From positions 1-64,000 of the forward strand of contig CAVXIT010000011.1 of the NCBI GenBank assembly GCA_963761985.1: a stretch of DNA of 64,000 nt, read 5' to 3'. This DNA comes from JACCTH01 sp963761985 (GTDB lineage: Bacteria > Actinomycetota > Acidimicrobiia > Spongiisociales > ZC4RG35). Position numbers and translations under genes: made by a program. Shown here in pieces: positions 1 to 8,417 of this stretch (the first letter of the stretch is position 1; each line of letters opens with the position of its first letter). Below the pieces are notes generated by a model that was not told the DNA's origin, did no database searches, and saw only the letters and a program-made list of their open reading frames with translations.

Positions 1-5
1 GAGCG

Positions 6-668
6 ATGATTTCGGTCCCTGATAATGAGATAGTGCCCGAATCAAAGTGGGAGCGGCTCGCAGCAGGATCCGGATTCATCTTTGTAGCGCTCTTCATTGC
101 TGCGCTCTTCGACCCGGTGGTCGACCCCGCAGGCGACGAGGCAGCGGTGGTCGCAGCTCAGCTGCTTGACAATCCGGGGCAAGCTTGGCTTGCTGTCTAC
201 GGGGGAGGCCTGGCAGCCTTGGCTCTGGTTTGGTTTGTCGGCACCTTGCGGAGCACTCTCCGTCGGGCTGAGGGAGGAACCGGTCGACTGTCGGCAGTTG
301 CTTTCGGAGGCGGGGTCATGGCAGGAGCTGCCCTCTTGACCTCTTCGGCGTTCTTGGCCGCCGCGGTTTCGCTTGCTGACTACGGAGATGACCCTGCGGG
401 GGCTCGACTGGCTGCCAGCTTTTCCGAACACCTCTTCTTTGCCGCCAACTACGGGATGGCGCTTCTCGTTGGAGCCACGTTCGTCGTTGCCCTACGACAT
501 GGGGTGATCCCTCGGTGGTTGGCTTGGGTCGGTGCGGTTGGAGGAGTCCTGTTGTTGGTGGCGATCTGGCCCTTCTTCATATTCGGTGGACTCATATTTC
601 TCTTTTGGGTTGCCGCCCTAAGCGTGGTGTTGATCACTCGCATCACCACGCCCGTTGCCGCGCTCTAA
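6..668 (+). CDS. Multi-pass membrane protein of unknown function
   Basis: Encodes 220 residues with about six hydrophobic segments (near residues 20-40, 62-80, 95-120, 140-160, 170-195 and 195-212), so it should be an integral membrane protein. It resembles the DUF4386-like class of small actinobacterial membrane proteins, but no catalytic motif is visible and I assign no function. The ATG lies at the very edge of the window with GAGCG before it, so promoter and upstream partners are unseen. The next gene is on the other strand, and a GC-rich hairpin separates the two. Confidence 0.7.
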   Translation: MISVPDNEIVPESKWERLAAGSGFIFVALFIAALFDPVVDPAGDEAAVVAAQLLDNPGQAWLAVYGGGLAALALVWFVGTLRSTLRRAEGGTGRLSAVAFGGGVMAGAALLTSSAFLAAAVSLADYGDDPAGARLAASFSEHLFFAANYGMALLVGATFVVALRHGVIPRWLAWVGAVGGVLLLVAIWPFFIFGGLIFLFWVAALSVVLITRITTPVAAL

Positions 669-748
669 GTCATTAGCCGCGTAGTTCTCGAACTAATTCG
701 AGTCCGAAGCGGGCATCGACGCGCCCTAGACCGTCATCCATACGTGGA

Positions 749-807
749 GGGCCCCCCGTCGGATTTCCTCCGGGGGGCCTCAGTCTTCCAGACGTCCTTC
801 GGACGTC
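749..807. terminator. Two GC-rich hairpins between convergent genes
   Basis: A 9-bp perfect stem (GGCCCCCCG at 750-758 with CGGGGGGCC at 771-779) is followed by a second hairpin, GACGTCC-TTC-GGACGTC, at 791-807. They lie between the 3' ends of two converging genes and probably end transcription from both sides. No clear T-tract follows either stem, so intrinsic termination is an inference. Confidence 0.5.
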
Positions 808-827
808 CGTCAGTTATGACATTCGAA

Positions 828-1100
828 CTAGATCGACTCGACTTCCTCGTTGATCTCGACCCTCGGGGAACCGACGACACCGGCTTCGGCCATCTTTGCC
901 TTGAGCTTCGGGTTATTGACGAAGGCTTGAGCCAATTCGAGGGTATCGAAACCGGCGACGACTGTCACCATGTTGGGATCGTCCACCGAGCGACTGACTT
1001 TTGCGTACTTAGCTCCTTCGGATGTGGGACGGAACGCGTCATACACGATCTTCCACTTCGCGAAGTCCGGGACTGAATGGCGCACTGCAGTAGTAATCAT
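828..1100 (-). CDS. Small dimeric alpha/beta-barrel-like protein
   Basis: Encodes 90 residues opening MITTAVRHSVPDFAKWK and carrying a central GFDTLELAQAF segment. This is the pattern of small ferredoxin-like dimeric alpha/beta-barrel proteins (antibiotic-biosynthesis-monooxygenase and cyclase-like). The substrate is unknown. GAGGA lies a few bases before the ATG. It is divergent from the Rrf2 regulator at 1223, so it is the natural candidate target of that regulator. The family call rests on general pattern only. Confidence 0.6.
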   Translation of the reverse strand: MITTAVRHSVPDFAKWKIVYDAFRPTSEGAKYAKVSRSVDDPNMVTVVAGFDTLELAQAFVNNPKLKAKMAEAGVVGSPRVEINEEVESI

Positions 1101-1152
1101 GAGTCCTCCTCATATAGCTGCTTGCTTGGGATCATACTCTAACACATTTCTT

Positions 1153-1177
1153 GAATTCTAACCTTAGATTGGAATTC
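1153..1177. promoter_or_regulatory. Candidate Rrf2 operator in the divergent promoter
   Basis: An AT-rich dyad in an otherwise GC-rich region: TCTAA-CC-TTAGA at 1157-1168 inside two GAATTC palindromes (1153-1158 and 1172-1177). It lies between the barrel-protein gene and the Rrf2 gene. Rrf2 regulators usually bind such AT-rich dyads in their own promoters, so autoregulation plus control of the divergent gene is a reasonable inference. Confidence 0.45.
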
Positions 1178-1222
1178 TATGAGACATGAGTAAGGTTGGA
1201 GCTAGGTTCTGTTGGAGCAACT

Positions 1223-1711
1223 ATGCAACTGAGCCTCAAACGAAAAGGCGACTACGCCGTTAGAGCCATGATCTCGATCGGACGCCACCACGGGGCCGGC
1301 CTCCGCCAGGCTCGTCAGATCTCCACCGAGATGCACATCCCCTACAAGACCTTGACTCTGATCCTGGCCGGGCTGGTCGCCGAGGGACTGCTCGAAGCCA
1401 GCCACGGGCCCCATGGAGGCTATCGCCTAGCCCGACCTCCAAGCGACATCAGCCTCCTCGATATCGTCGAGGCGGCCGAAGGACCCTCCACGTTTGACCA
1501 CTGTGTGCTCCGAGATGGTCCTTGTGATTGGGACGATACGTGTCCTGTTCACGACACCTGGGCCCGTACCCAGCGCGTCCTCACCCAAGAGTTGGCTTCA
1601 ACTTCCCTCGCAGAAATAGCTGCAATCGACGCCGCCATCCAAGCCGGTTCATACCAGCCCGAGACCCCTCCCCACGCCCGTTCCACGGGTCGACATGGCA
1701 TCCGCAACTAG
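1223..1711 (+). CDS. Rrf2-family regulator with three-Cys cluster motif
   Basis: Encodes 162 residues. The N-terminal winged helix (MQLSLKRKGDYAVRAMISIG, then the recognition region IPYKTLTLILAGLVAEGLL and the wing HGPHGGYRLARP) is typical of Rrf2 proteins. A C-x6-C-x5-C group near residues 95-108 matches the spacing range used by IscR, NsrR and RirA to hold an Fe-S cluster, so it probably senses redox, nitric oxide or iron state. The ATG at 1223 is chosen over an upstream TTG because family members start at MQLS and GGAG lies 6-9 bases before it. It is divergent from the barrel protein, with a dyad between them. Confidence 0.85.
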   Translation: MQLSLKRKGDYAVRAMISIGRHHGAGLRQARQISTEMHIPYKTLTLILAGLVAEGLLEASHGPHGGYRLARPPSDISLLDIVEAAEGPSTFDHCVLRDGPCDWDDTCPVHDTWARTQRVLTQELASTSLAEIAAIDAAIQAGSYQPETPPHARSTGRHGIRN

Positions 1712-1927
1712 CCGACTGCCAGACATCGCAACTGGGGCCGCGCCAAATCATCCGCCGGCCATTTGAAGAGCCGATGTTCACTCTTGACCCCCAGTCGCCG
1801 CCGGAGGATTGGCAACCGTCGTTAGTGGGTACCTGACTCGGGACGTAGGGCCTCTGCAGGGTTGGGAAATACCGTTCAGGGGAATCGGCCGACGCTGGCA
1901 AAGCCAGTTTCGAACAAGGAGACTCCG

Positions 1928-2533
1928 ATGAGTGCAGTTGACGAAATCCTTTCGCAGATCCCGATACGACAGCTGGCCGACCAACTCGGGGTCGACGAGA
2001 CCGCCGCCGAACAGGCAGCCCGCCAGGCCCTGCCCGCTTTGCTGGGTGGAATGCAGGCCAACGCCGCCGACCCCCAGGGGGCCGCTTCGTTGGAACGAGC
2101 TCTAAGCCAGCACCTGGGGACTTCCGTCGGTGGCGTGGACCTGAGGAGTGTCGACACGACCGATGGCGATCAGATTGTCGGCCACATCTTCGGCGACAAC
2201 CGCGAGCAGGTGGTCAACCGTCTGGGTGCTCGGGGAGCGGGGGAAGGGTTGATGGGGAAGCTTCTCCCGATGTTGGCTCCGCTGGTGTTGTCCTGGCTGG
2301 CTGGCAAGTTCCTCGGTGGAGCGCAGAAGACGCCTGCTGGGGGGACTGCGACGACGTCGTCACGCGGTGGCTTGGAGGACCTGCTGCCGGGTGCCAGTGG
2401 CGGCGCTTCCGGGGGCGGCGGTCTTGGCGATCTCCTGGGCGGAATTCTTGGCGGTGGCGGAAGCACGTCAGCTGGCCAGGACTCGATCACCGACATCCTC
2501 GGAGGTCTGCTCGGCGGCGGTCGCCGCAACTGA
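1928..2533 (+). CDS. DUF937 family protein
   Basis: Encodes 201 residues. The first 130 or so (MSAVDEILSQIPIRQLADQLG, then the ALPALLGGMQANAADP motif and IFGDNREQVVNRLG) match the DUF937/YidB-like family, whose function is not established. The C-terminal third is low-complexity Gly/Ser/Leu-rich with repeated GGGLGDLLGGILGG-like units. The ATG at 1928 is preceded by AAGGAG with good spacing, which argues against an in-frame start 66 bases upstream. It stands alone between an Rrf2 gene and a hydrolase gene. Confidence 0.8.
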   Translation: MSAVDEILSQIPIRQLADQLGVDETAAEQAARQALPALLGGMQANAADPQGAASLERALSQHLGTSVGGVDLRSVDTTDGDQIVGHIFGDNREQVVNRLGARGAGEGLMGKLLPMLAPLVLSWLAGKFLGGAQKTPAGGTATTSSRGGLEDLLPGASGGASGGGGLGDLLGGILGGGGSTSAGQDSITDILGGLLGGGRRN

Positions 2534-2832
2534 CCGTTGAGAGTGCCGATCGATTGGTTCAGACGCCGATGGCAAGTACCTGACAGCAATCGAGCCAGCC
2601 ATGTTGGGCTGTAGAGCGCATGGCTGCAAAGGCAACTGTCCGAGGCTCTCGATCAGCATGACCCATTGGCAGCCGCTCTCGATCACACCCGGCGAGCCAC
2701 TCGCAACTGCGCAACGCTGTGGTTCGAGTTCGATGTGCGGGGCGAACTGCTCTCGGGTAAACCCGAGAGACCGCATTACCTAGAGTCGAAGCGCACGCCC
2801 GTTTCCATCCCAGGTTGAGGAGGCATCGCGAG
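2534..2832. other. Intergenic stretch without recognised gene
   Basis: About 300 bases between the DUF937 gene and the hydrolase. I see no convincing coding frame, RNA gene or strong hairpin. The promoter of the hydrolase should lie in its 3' part. Confidence 0.5.
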
Positions 2833-3738
2833 ATGAGGGAGGACGTCGAGTTCCTATCGGAGGGCCTGGTCTGCCGTGGATGGCTGTATCACGAGTCCAG
2901 CGCGGGACCCCGCCCTACCGTGGTGTTGGCTGGAGGTTGGTGCTACGTCCGTGAGATCGTGATGCCTACCTACGCGGAAGCGTTCCAGGCTGCAGGGTTG
3001 AACGCATTGATCTTTGACTACCGCAACCTCGGTGTGTCCGACGGCGACGACCGCCAACACCTCGATCCCTGGGCTCAAATCCGCGACTATCAAGCTGCGA
3101 TTAGTTTCCTCGAGCGCCACCCAAGCGTGGATGCCAAGCGGATAGGGGCTTGGGGCATCTCGTACTCAGGCGGGCACACACTCATCCTCGCTGCGATTGA
3201 TCCCCGCGTTCAAAGCATCGTCAGCCAGATCCCGGTGATCGACGGATACGAGAACATGCGCCGTGTCCACGGGACGATGGGGTACCGGCGTCTCGCCGCC
3301 CTGGTGGCCCAGGACCGCCAGCTTCGCTACGACGATCCCGGCAATCGGCTGTATCTGCCCCATGCCGCTCCCGATCCCAACACCGAAGTCTCGGCGTGGC
3401 CATTCCCCGAGACGTTCCAGACTTTCAATGCGATTCGCGAGAGCTCGGCCCCGCTGTACCAGAACCGCAGCACAGTGGAGTCGGTAGAGCTGCTCCAGAA
3501 CTACGACGTTGGACCGTTCGTGAAGCGTATCTACGACACTCCGGTTCTAATGATCGTGGCCGAAGGTGACGACCTCACCCTCTGGGATCTCGAGATCGGA
3601 GCCTTCAACGCGATCCCGTCGGCGCGAAAGCATCTCGAGGTGTTGCCCCACACGACCCACATGACCCTCTACTCGGATCAGGACAAACTCGCGGTCGCTG
3701 CCGGCCACGCTCAGAAGTGGTTCAGCGAAACACTGTGA
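2833..3738 (+). CDS. Alpha/beta hydrolase
   Basis: Encodes 301 residues with an alpha/beta hydrolase core: oxyanion-loop region VVLAGGWCYVRE, a nucleophile elbow GISYSGG (Ser near residue 115), an acid candidate in MIVAEGDDLT and a late His in LPHTTHMT. This is the order Ser-Asp-His. The type resembles serine hydrolases of the X-Pro-peptidase/dienelactone-hydrolase-like group; the substrate (ester, amide or lactone) cannot be read from sequence. GAGGAGG at 2817-2823 fixes the ATG at 2833 rather than a TTG at 2815. It lies just upstream of the LacI-controlled island but has no palindrome of its own. Confidence 0.8.
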   Translation: MREDVEFLSEGLVCRGWLYHESSAGPRPTVVLAGGWCYVREIVMPTYAEAFQAAGLNALIFDYRNLGVSDGDDRQHLDPWAQIRDYQAAISFLERHPSVDAKRIGAWGISYSGGHTLILAAIDPRVQSIVSQIPVIDGYENMRRVHGTMGYRRLAALVAQDRQLRYDDPGNRLYLPHAAPDPNTEVSAWPFPETFQTFNAIRESSAPLYQNRSTVESVELLQNYDVGPFVKRIYDTPVLMIVAEGDDLTLWDLEIGAFNAIPSARKHLEVLPHTTHMTLYSDQDKLAVAAGHAQKWFSETL

Positions 3739-3811
3739 AGCGCTGACACCTCGCGCGATCTTTAGGCTGTCAGCGTCAACGGACCCTCGCCAATCGGCCG
3801 GTCTAGAGTTA

Positions 3812-3827
3812 CTGCAAGCGCTTGCAG
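3812..3827. promoter_or_regulatory. LacI-family operator O1
   Basis: The perfect 16-bp palindrome CTGCAAGCGCTTGCAG sits 16 bases before the ATG of the PRISE-type reductase, next to a TAGAGT that could be its -10 box. It has the CG-centred symmetry typical of LacI/GalR-family operators. The same core recurs at 6821 and 11615, and a LacI regulator gene lies at 4968. Confidence 0.85.
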
Positions 3828-3842
3828 AATCAGGAGTTGGAG

Positions 3843-4925
3843 ATGGAAAGCCGGACGGACCAGGCGAAGAAAGCTCTTATCGTCGGCGTCACCGGGATCC
3901 AGGGTGGAGCGTTGGCCAGCCACCTGGGAGATCTCGGTTGGGACGTCATCGGCGTGGCCCGGCGTCCATCATCTAATCAGACTGGAGTCACTCGCGTCGC
4001 CGCTGATCTGACCGACGAATCGTCAGTCAAAGAAGCTCTTGTCGGACTGGACCCGACGCACGTCTTCTTCACGGCCTGGTCGCGCCAGGCCACCGAGGCC
4101 GAGAACATTGCCGTGAACGGGGCCATGCTGCGCAACCTCCTGGCCGCGGTTGCCGGCGCCCCCAGCCTGCAGCATGTTGCCCTCACCACCGGGTTGAAGC
4201 ACTACCTGGGTCCTTTCGAGGCGTACGCACTGGTGAAACCGGACACTCCCTTTCGCGAGGATCAGGAACGCCTCCCTTATCAGAACTTCTATTACGACCA
4301 GGAAGACATCTTGTGGGGGTTCGCGAGCGACCACGGTTTCACCTGGTCGGTCCATCGGCCCCACACAGTCATCGGTTGGGCAATCGGGAATGCAATGAAC
4401 ATGGGCGTCACGCTCGCCGTCTACGCCGCGATTTGCCGGGAGACCGGTCGGCCTTTCGTGTTCCCGGGCTCACCCGAGCAGTACAACGCGGTAACCGACG
4501 TCTCGGACGCTCGCATCCTTGCTCGCCATCTCGAATGGGCCGCGGTGACCCCGAAAGCTGCGAACGAGGCATTCAACATCGTGAACGGGGATCAATTTCG
4601 ATGGAGGCGGATGTGGAACATCCTCGCCGAAGGCCTCGGTGTTGAGGCGGCCGAATACCCGGGACGCCCGACGCCGCTGGTCGAACAGATGGCGGACGCA
4701 TCCCCGATATGGAATCGGATCGTCGAGAAACATGATCTTGCTCCGCATCCCCTCGACGAACTTGCTTCCTGGTGGCACTCCGACGCCGATCTCGGCAGGA
4801 CAATCGAGACCTTCACCGACATGACCAAGAGCCGTCTTCTCGGATTCACCGACTACCAACCCACCGACCGGTCATTCCTGGATCTGTTCGAGCGACTCCG
4901 CAGCGAGCGGATCATCCCTTCTTGA
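3843..4925 (+). CDS. PRISE-type extended SDR (enone 5-beta-reductase-like)
   Basis: Encodes 360 residues. An N-terminal Rossmann motif (ALIVGVTGIQGGALASHL) binds NADP(H). The NFYYDQED stretch near residue 155 is the signature of PRISE enzymes (progesterone 5-beta-reductase/iridoid-synthase-like), which reduce enone C=C bonds. Bacterial members occur in sugar and terpenoid gene clusters and their real substrates are mostly unknown. The ATG at 3843 follows AGGAG at 3831-3835. It is the first gene behind operator O1 and precedes the LacI gene by 42 bases, so the two may form a transcription unit. Confidence 0.85.
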   Translation: MESRTDQAKKALIVGVTGIQGGALASHLGDLGWDVIGVARRPSSNQTGVTRVAADLTDESSVKEALVGLDPTHVFFTAWSRQATEAENIAVNGAMLRNLLAAVAGAPSLQHVALTTGLKHYLGPFEAYALVKPDTPFREDQERLPYQNFYYDQEDILWGFASDHGFTWSVHRPHTVIGWAIGNAMNMGVTLAVYAAICRETGRPFVFPGSPEQYNAVTDVSDARILARHLEWAAVTPKAANEAFNIVNGDQFRWRRMWNILAEGLGVEAAEYPGRPTPLVEQMADASPIWNRIVEKHDLAPHPLDELASWWHSDADLGRTIETFTDMTKSRLLGFTDYQPTDRSFLDLFERLRSERIIPS

Positions 4926-4967
4926 AATTGAAACCTCGAAGGACGGACTCAACGTGCGACATGCCTA

Positions 4968-6011
4968 ATGCATAAGTCCGGGCACCGAATCCAAACGCGA
5001 TTCGGACCGACCCTCGCCGACATTGCGGACGATGTCGGGCTCAGCTCGTCGACGGTTTCGAGAGCTCTCGATCCTCGCCGTTCGTTGATGGTCAATTCCA
5101 AAACACGGGAGCTGATCACAGAAGCCGCCGAGCGGCTCGGGTACCGGCCCCATTTTCCGGCCCGAAGCCTCATGACCGGTCGCACGCAGACAATCGTCGT
5201 CATCGCTGCAGACCTCGGCAACCCCTGGGTGACGCCGATCCTTCACGGTGTGGCCAGCCGCGTGGTCGTGGACGGAATCGTCCCCATCATCGCCGAGACC
5301 AATAACGACTCCCAGGTGCTGGGAGAGCTGATCAACCACATGTTGGCTCGAGGCGTGGATGCCATCATCATTCTCGCCGCGCAACGCCAGGACGCGGAAG
5401 TCATCGAAGCGGCCGGGAGGATCGTTCCCACAGTCGTCGCGGCTCGAACCCTGCTCGGCGTCTCGGTGCCAATAGTCACCCACGACGATCGTCGCGGGGG
5501 AGAGATGGTCGCCGAACACTTTGCGGACCTGGGCCACAAGCTCGTCGCCCAACTCCTCGGCCCGAGCGATGTGAGGAACTTTCTCTTGAGGAGTGAGGGC
5601 TTTGCAGCGGTATTGAACCGACGGCATCTCCGCCAGTTGTCGATTGGAGATGAAGCCATCCAGCCGACGCTCGAAGAGGGCTTCCGCCTGATGACGAAGC
5701 TCTTCGACTCCGCTTCGGAAACACCAACCGCTGTCTTCGCTCACAACGATGCGATGGCGATCGGAGCCATGGCGTCTATTCGCGAGCATGGGCTGAGCAT
5801 CCCTGAGGACATCTCGGTGTCGGGTTACAACGATATGCCTTTGACCGAGTTTCTTGCCCCGAGCCTCACCACGGTCCACTATCCGGGCTGGGAAGTGGGG
5901 CATTCCGCCGGCGAGGTCGCGCTGCGGCTACTCGCCGGTGAACAAGGCGTGGAATCCGTCTCCCTCGATCCGATCTTCATTCCCCGAGGGTCAACCAAGC
6001 AATTGACGTAA
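4968..6011 (+). CDS. LacI-family transcriptional regulator
   Basis: Encodes 347 residues. The N-terminal helix-turn-helix (TLADIADDVGLSSSTVSRAL, about residues 15-34) and hinge region (YRPHFPARSL) are followed by a periplasmic-binding-like effector domain (IVVIAADLGNPWVTPI through DISVSGYNDMPLTEFL). It probably represses the surrounding catabolic genes through the palindromes at 3812, 6821 and 11615 and releases them on binding a sugar, polyol or derived ligand. It lies downstream of the O1-controlled reductase, which implies autoregulation. The ligand cannot be named from sequence. Confidence 0.93.
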   Translation: MHKSGHRIQTRFGPTLADIADDVGLSSSTVSRALDPRRSLMVNSKTRELITEAAERLGYRPHFPARSLMTGRTQTIVVIAADLGNPWVTPILHGVASRVVVDGIVPIIAETNNDSQVLGELINHMLARGVDAIIILAAQRQDAEVIEAAGRIVPTVVAARTLLGVSVPIVTHDDRRGGEMVAEHFADLGHKLVAQLLGPSDVRNFLLRSEGFAAVLNRRHLRQLSIGDEAIQPTLEEGFRLMTKLFDSASETPTAVFAHNDAMAIGAMASIREHGLSIPEDISVSGYNDMPLTEFLAPSLTTVHYPGWEVGHSAGEVALRLLAGEQGVESVSLDPIFIPRGSTKQLT

Positions 6012-6026
6012 TTGAATGATCGTCAG

Positions 6027-6809
6027 TTAGACGAGGACCATCCCGCCGTCAATCATCACCACTTGGCCAGTCATGTAGTCGGAGTCGGCCGAGGCGAGGT
6101 ATAGCGCGGTTCCGGCGATGTCCTCGGGTTGTGCTGGCCGACCGAGCAGAATTCCCGCCGAGAAATCTTTCATCGCCTGCCCCGGCTCTTCGGCATCGCC
6201 GATGGCGACGAGGTCGGCGTCGAGCTGCTTCCAGAGGGGGGTGTCGACCACTCCAGGAGCGAAACCGTTCACCGTGATCCCATGTGCTGCGAGGGCTCTC
6301 GCCGCGCCCTGGATGATCGCTAAGACCGCGAACTTCGATGCGCAGTAAGGAACAAAACTTGGATATCCCTGACGGGAGGCGATCGATGCGGTGTTAATGA
6401 TCTTGCCACCACTGCCCTGAGCGATCATCTGCTTTGCCGCTTCCTGCGTTCCGATCAGCACACCGAGGGCGTTCACGTCCATCACCCGGTGCCAGACCTC
6501 TTCGGAGATTTCGAGGAAAGGCTCCGGCTTGTTGAAGCCTGCGTTATTGAACATCACATCGACTCGGCCGAACTGTGTCACCGTGGCGGCGATCAAATCC
6601 TTAGTCGAGTCCCGGCGGCTCACGTCGACTGTGTGCGCGGCTGCGATGAGTCCCGCCTCCTTGAGCTCGGTGGCGACCGCCTCGGCTCCGTCGAAATTGA
6701 GATCACCGATCATCACGCTCGCACCCTCCTGGGCAAGCCGGGAAGCGATGCCCCGACCGATGCCCTGTGCAGCTCCCGTAACGATCACCCTGCGGCCGTC
6801 CATGCGCAT
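6027..6809 (-). CDS. Short-chain dehydrogenase, polyol/sugar type
   Basis: Encodes 260 residues with a classical SDR layout: TGAAQGIGRGIA cofactor loop, NNAG, catalytic Ser in NTASIAS, YCASK (Tyr and Lys), and the C-terminal DYMTGQVVMIDGG. The acidic residue in IGDLNFDG suggests NAD(H). Overall similarity is to sorbitol/galactitol-dehydrogenase-like SDRs that oxidise a polyol hydroxyl; the exact substrate is unresolved. The start at 6809 (or ATG at 6803) follows GGAGGG; an ATG at 6821 would overlap the operator. It converges on lacI and diverges from the cupin, with operator O2 between. Confidence 0.88.
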   Translation of the reverse strand: MRMDGRRVIVTGAAQGIGRGIASRLAQEGASVMIGDLNFDGAEAVATELKEAGLIAAAHTVDVSRRDSTKDLIAATVTQFGRVDVMFNNAGFNKPEPFLEISEEVWHRVMDVNALGVLIGTQEAAKQMIAQGSGGKIINTASIASRQGYPSFVPYCASKFAVLAIIQGAARALAAHGITVNGFAPGVVDTPLWKQLDADLVAIGDAEEPGQAMKDFSAGILLGRPAQPEDIAGTALYLASADSDYMTGQVVMIDGGMVLV

Positions 6810-6820
6810 CCGACCCTCCA

Positions 6821-6836
6821 TTGCAAGCGCTTGCAA
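6821..6836. promoter_or_regulatory. LacI-family operator O2
   Basis: The perfect palindrome TTGCAAGCGCTTGCAA lies between the divergent SDR and cupin genes, 12 bases from the SDR start. It shares the 14-bp core TGCAAGCGCTTGCA with O1 and O3 and can control both directions. Confidence 0.85.
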
Positions 6837-6888
6837 GCGGGATTGTAGGGGAGTAGGTTCCCGCCAGGTCCTTGGAAGGCGAGGGGAG

Positions 6889-7332
6889 ATGGCAGAACCG
6901 ATCCACGACACCCATCCGATGAAGGTCCATGTCGATTCCTTCCATGCAGACGGCACGTTGAAAGCCGAGGACGGGTGGGTTGACATGAACGTCAAGTTCC
7001 TGATCACCCGGGATTCCGTCAACGCCCAGCAGACCGTGTTCGGCATCACGGTTTTCCCGCCCGGGGCCAAGCACGACATCCACCGGCATCCTCATGCCGA
7101 GGAGACCGAGTACATAGTCGAAGGCCACGGCATTGCCCGGGTCGGCGACGACGACGTGGCGATGGGGCCGGGGGACATCGTCTTCGTGCCCACCGACGCC
7201 TACCACGGCTTCTACAACACTTCGGAGACCGAGCGAGCGGTGATGGTGTGGTGCTACGGAGGTGCCGGGACCCTCGCCGAGGCTGGCTATGTCCGCGAGG
7301 GCGCAGACCCAGAGCCGGCCCAAGCGAGTTGA
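6889..7332 (+). CDS. Single-domain cupin protein
   Basis: Encodes 147 residues. The two cupin motifs are visible: HDIHRHPHAEETEYIVEGHG (metal-binding His and Glu) and GDIVFVPTDAYHGFYN (third His). This gives a metal-binding beta-barrel that could act as a sugar isomerase, epimerase, dioxygenase or ligand sensor. In such catabolic clusters cupins often act on keto-sugar intermediates, but that is inference. The ATG at 6889 has GGCGAGGGGAG just before it. It is followed after 2 bases by an alcohol dehydrogenase, so the two are cotranscribed behind O2. Confidence 0.85.
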   Translation: MAEPIHDTHPMKVHVDSFHADGTLKAEDGWVDMNVKFLITRDSVNAQQTVFGITVFPPGAKHDIHRHPHAEETEYIVEGHGIARVGDDDVAMGPGDIVFVPTDAYHGFYNTSETERAVMVWCYGGAGTLAEAGYVREGADPEPAQAS

Positions 7333-7334
7333 GC

Positions 7335-8399
7335 ATGCGCGCAGTCGTCTATCACGGCCCGCGCGACGTTCGAGTCGAATCCGTTCCGGAACCATCACCT
7401 CCGGGACCGGGAGATGTGCTCCTGCAGCCCCTCTGGTGCGGCATCTGTGGCACCGATCTCCATGAATACACATCGGGCCCGATTGTCACGCCGGCGAAGC
7501 CTCACCCGCTTACAGGCGTCACCATTCCCCAGATATTCGGCCACGAGTTCTCGGCGAACGTGGTCGAAATCGGCGAAGGGGTCACCTCGGTCGCAATCGG
7601 CGACCGGGTCTCGGTGATGCCACTCATCTTCTGCGGACGATGCGACCAGTGCCGGCTCGGGAAGCATCACATGTGTCGCACCATGGCATGCACGGGCCTT
7701 AGCTCCTCGAGCGGCGGATTGGCTGAATACTCCCTTGTGCACGAGTACCAGGTTGCCCGTCTTCCCGATGAGGTCACCGACATCCAAGGGGCCGCCATCG
7801 AACCCGCGGTAGTTGCGATGTATGGAGTCGAGCGAGCCAAGTTTCCTGCCGGTGGCAGAGTTCTGATTACCGGAGCCGGACCCATCGGCGCCCTGGCAGC
7901 CCTCGCCGCCGCCGCTATCGGAGCCGGTGAGGTGATCATCTCTGAGCCCAACCCGAACCGCGGTGCATTCGCTGCAGGACTGGATGTCGGGCCCGTACTT
8001 TCCGAGACTGGGGAGGCGCTGACGGGGCGACTTCGAGAACTTACCCAGGGCGAGGGTGTCGACGCGGCGATCGAGTGCGCAGGGAAAGAGGCTGCGTTCA
8101 ACGCGTGTGTCGAGGCGGTGAAGCCACAGGGCACTGTCATACAGACCGGACTTCATGTGGCACCAGCAACCACCTTTCCCGAGATGTGGGCGATGAAGGA
8201 CCTCAGGATCGAGGGCACCTGGTGCTATAACGTGACCGATTGGCCGCGAGTCATCCGGCTCGTTGCCGCCGGCAAATATCCCGTCGAGAAGATCGTCACC
8301 TCCAAACTGCCTCTGGATTCGATCGTGTCAGACGGGTTCGAGCGATTGATCGATCCCTCGGGGCAGGAAGTCAAGGTTCTCGGCTCGGCTGTCGCCTGA
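7335..8399 (+). CDS. Zinc-dependent alcohol dehydrogenase (butanediol/sorbitol-DH-like)
   Basis: Encodes 354 residues of the medium-chain dehydrogenase family. Catalytic zinc ligands are visible (Cys in CGICGTDLHEY, GHE), as is the structural zinc lobe with four Cys (CGRCDQCRLGKHHMC) and the GAGPIGALAALAAAAIG Rossmann loop. The long insert SGPIVTPAKPHPLTG before the GHE motif recalls (R,R)-butanediol-dehydrogenase-like enzymes. It probably oxidises a secondary hydroxyl of the substrate handled by this cluster. The start overlaps closely with the cupin stop (2-base gap), consistent with translational coupling. Confidence 0.9.
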   Translation: MRAVVYHGPRDVRVESVPEPSPPGPGDVLLQPLWCGICGTDLHEYTSGPIVTPAKPHPLTGVTIPQIFGHEFSANVVEIGEGVTSVAIGDRVSVMPLIFCGRCDQCRLGKHHMCRTMACTGLSSSSGGLAEYSLVHEYQVARLPDEVTDIQGAAIEPAVVAMYGVERAKFPAGGRVLITGAGPIGALAALAAAAIGAGEVIISEPNPNRGAFAAGLDVGPVLSETGEALTGRLRELTQGEGVDAAIECAGKEAAFNACVEAVKPQGTVIQTGLHVAPATTFPEMWAMKDLRIEGTWCYNVTDWPRVIRLVAAGKYPVEKIVTSKLPLDSIVSDGFERLIDPSGQEVKVLGSAVA

Positions 8400-8417
8400 C
8401 CCTCTGATAATCGCCCA

